In this document: piece after piece, positions 58,337-64,000 of the stretch
Layout: the number at the start of each line of letters is the position of its first letter
Numbering within the stretch: the stretch's first letter is position 1
NCBI GenBank assembly: GCA_033964015.1
Contig: CM066913.1
Span: 3,846,169 to 3,910,168 of the forward strand
Reading direction: 5' to 3'
From: Scolanthus callimorphus
Taxonomy: Eukaryota; Cnidaria; Anthozoa; Actiniaria; Edwardsiidae
DNA: 64,000 nt
Position numbers and translations under genes: made by a program
Notes under the pieces: model-generated
Database searches by the model: none
Told to the model about the DNA's origin: nothing
Seen by the model: the letters and a program-made list of their open reading frames with translations, nothing else

Positions 58337-61300
58337 CGTCTGCCTTCCCTTCTACCCCTGTTCAAGGTGGACGTTAAAGAACCCATTGCACTCTTCGTAA
58401 GAGTAGGGGATTGTCTCCCGGTGCAATGGTCTGACTCTCGGAGGCATATATACTGTTCAACAGTCCTCATGATTGTAAGCTGCGCGGCTGCAATTTGCGC
58501 CATCTAATGCGCCCGTTAAGTCCTCCAACCTCTCCTTGTCTAGCAGTTGTGTACTTTCAGCCGCTTTGAGTTCCCTCACGATGAGGAGAAATCATTTCTT
58601 TCTTTCTTTTCTGCTTGTTTAACTTGTAGGAAAAGAAGTCTAGAAAGAGTCGTCACAGAAAGGATAAAGACAAAAAGGTATAGACTGGATTGTTAAGTGT
58701 CACCATGATTCAATCCTAGGTTATTCTTGTTTGCGAAATCCAATCGTACACTCTGGCGAAGAAATGAAAATGTCCGCTTTCAATGTGACTTTTTTTGTCT
58801 CCCTGTTGTGATATTTTTAATATGAGATGCAAACTAACTCTGGGCATTGCGGTATTGTTTTATCAAACATTAGCTTATTTAAATGTATTTAAATCTCAGA
58901 ACATGCATGTCCTGACAGAAATTCCATTTTTTGCGCTGCGATCAGTACAACAGGAGACTCTAAATGCAATATCATTGTTTATGGCTTAGCAATCAAGCTA
59001 ATTATTTGATTTTCACTTTATTGTAACTTTATCAGGAGAAACACCGACATCGCAAAGAGAAGGAGGGAGAAAGAAAAGCGTCCATCTTCCAGGAAGCATA
59101 AATCAGAGCATCCAAAACCGCAAGGTACAGCCAATTGTTTTATGGGGCTTAACTAATCTACCTAATCGTGGCGAAAACGTTGTGCTAGGCCTACCATGTC
59201 TTTATCTCGACCCACCCTGGCATTGTAACCCAATTTACACCATCCATTTTCGTGATCCCAGAACCCGCGGAGGAGGAGAATTTGATGCTGAATGGGGAAG
59301 AAGAAGCCGCTGAAGCCCCGTCCAGTGCCCCTGTAGTCGAGGAGCATCCCTAGAGGAAGGGGATTCCTCACCGGTTGCCACAGAAACTGAGGTACCACAC
59401 CCAGTCCAGACTGTGGCAGAGAAAAACGATAATCAGGTAGTATTATATGGGATATAAAAAGATTTCCTGAAACTAAAGTTCCACACTAAGAACATCATAA
59501 TTCTCTCTTTTTTAATTTCCATTCTTATCTTATCCTGCCATGTGTGCATTGGTGATTTTCACCATCCTTGATAATTCTGTACACATTCTTTGCGTTCATC
59601 ATCCCTATTTGTCATGTACTTATTCCACCCTTACTATCCCTATTTGTATTTTTACATTACTTATACCATCCTTCACCCTTATTCCATCCTTATTTGTCAT
59701 GCAAACATTCCACCCTTATACCATCCTTATTTGTCATGTACACATTCCACCCTTATACCATCCTTATTTGTCATGTACACATTCCACCATTGAACATGTA
59801 CACATTCCACCCTTATACCATCTTTCTTTGTCATGTACACATTACACTCTTAAACCATCCCTATTTGCCGTGTGTACATTCCACCCTTAAATTATCCCTA
59901 TTTGTAATGTACATATTCCACCCTTATACCATCTTTCTTTGTCATGTACACATTCCACTCTTAAACCATCCATATTTGCCGTGTGTACATTCCATCCTTA
60001 AAACATCCCTATTTGCCATGTACACATTCCACCCTTATACCATACATGTTATGTGTACATTCCACCCTTATGCCATCTCTATTTGTCATGTGTGTACATG
60101 CTTTCCTTACACCATCCTCACTCTCTTGTGTCTTCGCAGTTGGATGATATGGATTTCTGGTTGAGTACATCAACCCCCGCACCACCCTCTACCGTACGTA
60201 TTACACATTCTTAATATTGAGTTAAAATAATATACAGGAGCTTCACCTCTCACGGTCATGGATCCTTCTTTTGCGCAAAAGTATCTATTTTTCTTTGATT
60301 TCGTTTGATAGTGTAGTGAATACCACGCGCCCGCGTTTCATGCCATGCTTTAATTGGTTGATTTAATCTGACTTGTGTGCCTCTAGACTGTCGAAGAGCC
60401 CACCAAACCTGGACCATCGTCTCCTGAACCTGCCGCGAAAGTCAAATCACCCAAGCACCGCGAGCACAAGAAAGGAGAGGTACGATGGTGCACTGCAGGT
60501 GTTAGTTACAGGGAAAGACGTCTCTGTTCAAAATGTCAGTCGTCCTCATTTCTGCCTGGTACATTGACGAAATAGGAGATTACCTGTAGCAAATACTTAG
60601 AAGGGGTCTTGTGTGGAATACCACATTTTCGAGAAAAAGACAAAAGAAGTTTAGATTTCTTATACAAACGTTCAATTACGCTAAAGGTTATGTTCAGACA
60701 GTAGATACATTATTTTGCAGCCAAATGTTCTCCAAATAGAAATTTGACAAATACAAGGCCCCCTTTCGCTTGGGGAGCCCCATTTAACACGTCCGAATGA
60801 GAGAAATGAGCTTTCAAAGGTACTAGCTTTGATGTCGACATGATAGATTTTCCCATTTATACCACAGCCAACCAGAAAGCAGGAATGGCGTTGTATGTTC
60901 CACTCAACCTTCCCATCGTGCATTGCATTTAAGTTAAACGTTGCCTTTAATTTTCTGTAGCGTGGCATAAAATAGTTATACTGCAGAATATCCCACTTGT
61001 CACTTTTATTTTCTTAGTATACACACTCGCCTGAAAGCTCGTGTGTATACCGGAAAACACAAGTGACGCGTGGGATATTCTGCAGTATGCCACTCAAAAG
61101 CATTGTATAACTAGTATATATCGAGTACAAAGCGTTCGCGTTTTGAGAAAACAATCCTGAAGAATTCCTTGTGCATTAAGTTAACTCTGCGTTGCGTATG
61201 AATCATTTACCAATCACATGTTTTATAGGGCGCGGAGCACAAGAAAAGCATCGTAAGACAGACAAGAAGGAAAACAAAAAAACGACACCGACGAACATCC

Positions 61301-63992
61301 GAGCGATCGGCCTCGCCCGAACCTGAGCCCGCGGACCCTGCTCCAGTGGCGATGATGATGGAAGTGGACAGCGGTAAACCTGAGGTGAGTAAGAATATCG
61401 TGCAAAGACTGAAAATACGACCATACGATCATATCAAGAAGAATCACTCGAAAAGTTTCGATTTTCACAAATCCACAAAACAATCCAAGGGCGTACCGAG
61501 CATCGTTTTCTTCTTGTCCCACGTGCGTATATCTTGAAAGTTGAATGTAATATTTTTCTACCCTTTTCAGCCCGCTATCTCGACATACAAGCTTCTTGCC
61601 GAAAACAGCTCATTAAAGCTGGTAAGTATCAAGCAAACGAATGATCAATGTACTATGATGGACTTCAGTGCATAAATTAGTAGTTTGCATGATCGGACCT
61701 AACCTACGTCGTATCCGCCGCGGTAGGCTAGATTGGACCCTTTTGCTGAGGAATCTCAAGTAAAAAGTCATCATCATGACGATCAAAAGAATGGAAAAGG
61801 GGGCTACAAGTAAGGAAGGATGTGTTTCCAATCGGTGGACACGTCACCGCTTCACAAAGCCAACGTTTTGTAGTTTTGGGTGTCCTGCTTTAAAAACAAT
61901 GTAAACCTTCTGCAGGAGATTATAATCGTTAAAGGATGTTCCAGCCACTGAAGGAGCTTGTCCTTATTATAACCTAAACGTTTCTTTATAATTCTGTGTT
62001 GCCAGACTTACGAGACGCGGGTAACTCCACAGAACCACAACAGAGTCGTCGTGTCTGTCGTGTTCAGGTACGTCGAGACCATAGAATAGGAACTATCGGA
62101 ATCGTAGTGGGACCGTATAATGAATAATTATTCGGGCTACTGACTCAGGGGCCACGAGGGCGAGAGGAATAGGTGTTTTAGTCAAATCACACTAGTAGGC
62201 CAATTTGTATAGCCAAAAACGTTTTCTTGTCTGGTCATTTGCCATTTTCTGGCTTTCAAATCCGACACTTTTTTCTACTAGTAGGCTATAACTTATAGCC
62301 TACTAGTAGCTCAACCAACCGGAACGCAGCATTGACAATAGACCACTGGTGTGATTTGACTAATGCACGATATCCGGCTTGTGTCGCAATAAGCGCATCC
62401 TTTTATCAAGCTATTGCTCTTTATTCGCACGCTCTGCTTAATATTGGTTACTGTACCCTCTACATACATCTTTACCGCTGAAATGCATATTCATTCTGCG
62501 CTGTAATGTAATGTAAAGGTTACATACATCATTCTTTGGAGTGATAATCCATAACAAATACCCCTCCAAAAAGACCAGTTTGCTTGTCCAATCTCATTCC
62601 CAGACCCTCCGTTGTTTAGGCGAATGGTAGGAGGGCTCTGGTGGCAGACGATGAGGGAGCGATTCTGATTGGCTAATATGTCGTCTGCAATTTTTTAAAA
62701 TCTTGGGTTTTGGCGGGTAGTAGGATGAGAGAATGGCCATATATGGATGTCCAATCCAATCCAATTCTAATCCATAACTTCTGGTTTGCCTGCAACCAGA
62801 CCTCGTACAGTCAGTATGGCGGAGAGGCTCTAGGCGAGGATAATTTTTGTTATGTGTAATCGCTTAAATCCATCTTTATTCCAGTAATCTCTCCGACAAT
62901 CACGTCAAGTCCATGGAGTTCAACGTACTTGATTCGCTTAACACCAAGCTTATTCGACCGGTAAGTACTATCGTACGTAGATTTAGTTTAAGTCTTGGTG
63001 ACACAAGAGAACCGAAATATTTACTTCCACCCATGATCCTTTCCCCTTCTCCTTTTTGCCCACTGGACCTTGCACTGTTTCTTTTCTGAATTCGATTAAA
63101 GTAATGATGACGTCGTCGGCGACATTACACCACGTTACCTGTGCCCCCCCCCCCCCCCCCCCCCCCCCTTGAAAATTCAAATCAACCTCTTGTGAACTTT
63201 CAGACGTCATCAACTTCTGGTCGGTTTCAGAGAATTTGCTAGTGAGTCATGTCACTTGGATATGACTTCGAGTTGTAAAGCTCCTGACAAAGGCTTGATT
63301 GCATGAAGCGCATTGTAAAATCCACTGTGTTGGCTAAATATAAGAGCTCCGCTTATAGGGAGCGCCTAAATCCGTATAATGTTTGTATATTTCCAGATCG
63401 GGTACTCCTCACGTGACAGTGTCCCCGTTCCGTTCCAGTTGTTACCAGGTTGGTATCCCATCCCATCCCATCCCATCCCATCCCATCCCATCCCATCCCA
63501 TCTTCAGCATCTCCCTCCAACACACGGCGGAAAAGTAGTAGGTCAGAACGGAGCGCAGCGACCTCGGCAAATACAAAGGAAAAGAGGCCTCTACTAGCAC
63601 GGAACGTGGCGTCCAGGCAACAAACGTGTTCTAATGCATGTGTTTGACCGTTTTCATGAACAGGATCGTCCAACGAAGGCCAGTTCGCGTTCACTGTCGA
63701 AGACATTGTGATGATGCAAAAACTGCGAGGGACCCTCACCTATATGATCAAGGTAGAGATGCACTACTTAGTGTGACGGACGCAGTGTCTTTCGGTTGTT
63801 TCCCGTGAAGCCAAATAAAATTCCGCCTTCGCGTCACTATTCTAATGAAACAGTGTAGAGAATATGTGATTCCTGTAATGACATCAGACCTTTGTATGCT
63901 CTTCAGGACAGCGAAGGCTCCACGAGTGAAAAGATGGACTTCTCCATCCACCTACCACCATCTGCATTTTTAATCCCTACGCCTCTCTCAAG
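36680..63992 (+). CDS. AP3D1: AP-3 complex subunit delta (41 exons; 3' end beyond window)
   Basis: Delta is the large subunit of the AP-3 adaptor, which sorts cargo from endosomes or TGN to lysosomes and lysosome-related organelles. Conserved strings identify it: LVRGIRNNKDGE, YDISW, RIGYLAASQSFHEG, QSAAVNVICELARKNPKNYL, LTPLEPRLGKK-like CPLEPRLGKK, TTLPGHIQAVFVQS, PVASKAQKKVPVPEG, DMDFWLS, and ear motifs VPVPFQLLPG. Domains in order: Adaptin_N trunk (exons 1-20), the acidic/basic AP3D1 linker, a Lys-rich hinge, and the ear from exon 36. All exon phases agree. Thirteen indels interrupt twelve exons, but with splice sites kept they look like consensus errors. One probable gene, not a retrocopy because introns are present. 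No neighbour suggests a shared pathway. Confidence 0.95.
37168..38305. mobile_element. second poly-C foldback element, TTA duplication, intron 1
   Basis: Ends TGCACCAGTCAATTGAC and the inverse with TTA flanks (37165-37167 and 38306-38308). Interior is shared with 14874-15508. It is 1138 bp because a hAT-like element is nested inside. Confidence 0.8.
37381..37901. mobile_element. nested hAT-like element, 8-9 bp duplication
   Basis: Ends TACCCTGCGAGCAG and CTGCTCGCAGGGTA, arms ~80 bp. AGAAAAGAG occurs on both sides (37372-37380 and 37902-37910). The related element at ~15290 carries the uninterrupted site in inverse. Confidence 0.85.
38648..39137. mobile_element. MITE with a GCCGCCATTTTGTTC arm
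   Basis: AGGCCTTATCACGGTTTCCG at the left is inverted at 39118-39137. Each arm carries GCCGCCATTTTGTTC. Intron 1 of AP3D1. Confidence 0.75.
39570..52314 (+). CDS. AP3D1: AP3D1 exons 2-20, Adaptin_N trunk
   Basis: Exons: 39570-39666, 40801-40881, 41015-41095, 41414-41520, 41959-42023, 42681-42744, 43157-43296, 44059-44132, 45062-45111, 45778-45855, 46652-46721, 46864-46939, 47122-47192, 47419-47497, 48278-48404, 48959-49061, 51287-51425, 51663-51755, 52264-52314. They encode the HEAT-like helical solenoid that forms the adaptor core with beta-3. Frame breaks: exon 2 (+1, 39633-39636), exon 3 (-1 near 40837 and +1 at 40854), exon 5 (T-run 41470), exon 6 (T-run 42016), exon 14 (T-run 47123), exon 17 (G at 49021). 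Exons 4, 7-13, 15, 16 and 18-20 are intact. The junction of exons 10 and 11 lacks about seven residues found in vertebrates (between NTVI and SGMPNH). Confidence 0.93.
39715..39990 (+). mobile_element. tRNA-derived SINE, intron 2 of AP3D1
   Basis: The head GCACGGTTGGCTCGCCATT...GTGGTCCGAGTTGGACTCC resembles A and B boxes. The body shares the GACAATAAACCGAGG-type block with copies at 22876 and 58203. Confidence 0.7.
43343..43493. mobile_element. MITE in AP3D1 intron 8
   Basis: TGCCACCCAATTCAGATCATG is matched in inverse by CATGATCTGAATTGGGTGGC. About 150 bp. Confidence 0.75.
44414..44705 (+). pseudogene. LINE reverse-transcriptase C-terminal tail, intron 9
   Basis: Reads SMLEKLDWPLLETRR, later YKFRAIGANINAFKYTFFVR, TVPHWNDLPADV and SLAAFRAA then stop. 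This is the standard C-terminal tail of CR1/L2-like or RTE-like ORF2 proteins. Frame is open over the fragment, so insertion may be young, but it is 5'-truncated. Confidence 0.85.
45969..46031 (+). repeat. ectopic copy of the end of AP3D1 exon 14
   Basis: This 63-bp stretch matches 47145-47205, covering the last 48 coding bases (IVKKLMIHIDKADSQ) and the donor GTAAGTACTTCTG. The only difference is an A-run of eight against six. It lies ~1.2 kb upstream of the true exon and directly abuts an inverted-repeat element. Confidence 0.9.
46031..46463. mobile_element. inverted-repeat element next to the exon-14 copy
   Basis: Outer ends GCTGACATAATCCATTGTT and AACAATGGATTATGTCAGC are inverted, and inner arms carry ACAGCTGTTTCAGGTAACACG and its inverse. 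Nested palindromes suggest two elements or one composite. Confidence 0.75.
47857..48235. mobile_element. MITE related to 35975-36147, intron 15
   Basis: GACTGTTTGCAGCCCCTTG at the left and TGAAGCAGTC at the right. Short frames inside are not coding. Confidence 0.5.
49343..51035. mobile_element. 1.7-kb foldback element with ~0.7-kb arms and TTAA flanks
   Basis: The arms 49343-50057 and ~50319-51035 are inverted copies, starting GGTGGATCGACCCAGTAATT. The spacer is ~260 bp. TTAA is present on both sides (49339-49342 and 51036-51039), as in piggyBac-type targets. No transposase frame is visible. It lies in AP3D1 intron 17. Confidence 0.85.
52550..57895 (+). CDS. AP3D1: AP3D1 exons 21-29, linker and AP3D1-specific region
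   Basis: Exons: 52550-52643, 53109-53204, 53287-53340, 54149-54217, 54705-54786, 55436-55488, 55791-55885, 57173-57267, 57796-57895. Conserved pieces are KAQKKVPVPEG, LDLDKWINEP, RREQRKAERDSNPNYLK, NLDLPVSLKISG and KLLDVDLEKPL. This includes the segment Pfam names BLVR. Breaks: exon 21 start (one base), exon 23 (A-run near 53300), exon 26 (A-run 468-471 after 55000). The last one, once allowed for, restores the phase to exon 27. Confidence 0.9.
53754..53848. repeat. 48-bp perfect tandem duplication, intron 23
   Basis: CCCTTTCAGCATCGATTTCC begins both units, each followed by AATATTATTATTGGAAGC. Confidence 0.85.
54843..55046. repeat. ~110-bp tandem duplication, intron 25
   Basis: CACTTGAACACTTGTCAAGA starts both units (54842 and 54951), and GTGGACGCTTCAGTTTAGA or its near match ends them. 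Confidence 0.75.
55905..56300. repeat. ~240-bp tandem duplication, intron 27
   Basis: AGACCCTGTGTCTCATTGGC occurs at 55912 and 56151. TTAGACCAATGAATGG and AGTTCCATGAGATTTAAACG recur in the same order. A short (GACATT)n run lies between. Confidence 0.75.
56291..56618. mobile_element. diverged relative of the 11555-11873 MITE
   Basis: Ends AGGGAAGAGGTCAAAACAACG and CGTTGTTTTGGCCTCTT are inverted. The interior shares a GGTGGTGGGTACC-type motif in two places. Confidence 0.65.
58203..58440 (+). mobile_element. tRNA-derived SINE, intron 29
   Basis: The head GGAAGCATGGTTGGCCCAGT carries an A-box-like motif. The body has TTCTACCGTGTTTCC and GACAATAAACCGAGG. Best preserved head of the three copies. 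Confidence 0.7.
58630..61384 (+). CDS. AP3D1: AP3D1 exons 30-35, Lys-rich and acidic hinge
   Basis: Exons: 58630-58677, 59036-59124, 59262-59436, 60140-60193, 60387-60479, 61229-61384. Composition is Lys/Arg/Glu, then Glu/Pro. Exon 33 encodes LDDMDFWLS. Breaks: exon 31 (net shift near 59051-59070) and exon 32 (C-run 59348-59350). Exon 35 reads through but its basic part may hide two compensating shifts. The hinge is expected to be disordered, so exact sequence is less constrained. Confidence 0.85.
59600..60110. repeat. ~39-bp minisatellite in AP3D1 intron 32
   Basis: Irregular units of the form TTTGTCATGTACACATTCC then ACCCTTATACCATCC repeat more than ten times. They create long apparent frames that are not genes. 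Confidence 0.85.
60978..61094. mobile_element. palindromic MITE, intron 34
   Basis: ACTGCAGAATATCCCAC and GTGGGATATTCTGCAGT are inverted. The inner stem carries ACACACTCGCC and its near inverse. Confidence 0.7.
61571..63992 (+). CDS. AP3D1: AP3D1 exons 36-41, start of the ear domain
   Basis: Exons: 61571-61621, 62006-62067, 62885-62960, 63397-63448, 63664-63752, 63907-63992. All intact. Motifs: STYKLLAENSSLKL, NRVVVSVVF, VKSMEFNVLDSLNTKL, DSVPVPFQLLPG, EGQFAFTVEDIVMMQKLRGT, STSEKMDFSIHLP. The last donor is at 63993, so at least the final ear exons lie to the right. Confidence 0.92.
62179..62362. mobile_element. MITE with internal palindrome, intron 37
   Basis: TAGTCAAATCACACTAGTA and ACTGGTGTGATTTGACTA are inverted ends. 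A perfect 17-bp-arm palindrome (CTACTAGTAGGCTATAA) is nested at 62275-62309. Confidence 0.7.
63455..63502 (+). repeat. (TCCCA)n microsatellite right after an AP3D1 donor
   Basis: About nine TCCCA units start 7 bases after the donor of exon 39. Confidence 0.9.
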
Positions 63993-64000
63993 GTCAGTGG

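Noticed and set aside
59568..60164. 198-residue His/Pro-rich frame
   Set aside because: Product of an intronic minisatellite; imperfect units, no signal of selection, lies inside AP3D1.
36680..63992. AP3D1 as a processed or decayed pseudogene
   Set aside because: Introns, splice sites and phases are intact, and unbroken exons are strongly conserved; single-base indels in runs fit sequencing error better.

Overview
The window is eukaryotic nuclear DNA, most likely from an anthozoan cnidarian and probably a stony coral. The reasons are short phase-conserved exons in AT-rich introns, a recognisable animal AP-3 delta gene, animal-type LINE and SINE fragments, secreted or membrane proteins with mucin-like linkers, and a very high density of small inverted-repeat (MITE-like) elements. 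Nothing suggests bacteria, organelle or virus. The species assignment is inference.

Layout. (1) About 2.6-21.9 kb holds a tandem segmental duplication. Each copy has a TATA promoter, a 5' untranslated exon and a two-coding-exon gene for a secreted protein: signal peptide, Asp-rich segment, Thr/Pro mucin-like repeats, then a Cys/Trp-rich C-terminal domain that I do not recognise. Gene 1 is at 5.4-8.4 kb and gene 2 at 19.6-21.6 kb. Between them is a repeat-rich tract that includes an array carrying about 29 CRE-type TGACGTCA palindromes (9.9-12.5 kb). (2) About 24.2-34.7 kb on the minus strand is a multi-exon gene for a type I membrane protein. It has five alternating pairs of an EGF-like exon and a second Cys exon, a Thr-rich mucin stalk, one transmembrane helix and a short tail. 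Part of it has been duplicated internally (about 27.6-29.9 and 31.8-34.1 kb). Its 5' end is not found. (3) From 36.7 kb to the right edge on the plus strand is AP3D1, the delta subunit of the AP-3 adaptor complex. I placed 41 exons; the last ones lie beyond the window.

Quality. Thirteen single-base indels interrupt twelve otherwise conserved AP3D1 exons, many of them in short homopolymers, while nearly every splice site and phase is intact. The same kind of break occurs in the secreted-protein gene 1 and in the membrane gene. The simplest reading is uncorrected long-read consensus error, not pseudogenes, so gene models should be read with those frames repaired.

Mobile DNA. At least twenty inverted-repeat elements are present, several with readable target duplications: TAA and TTA (PIF/Harbinger type), 8-9 bp (hAT type), TTAA (piggyBac type) and CTA. 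Several are nested, or have an empty site in a paralogous copy inside the same window. The three genes have no evident joint pathway: AP-3 sorts cargo to lysosome-related organelles, and the other two loci encode surface or secreted proteins.
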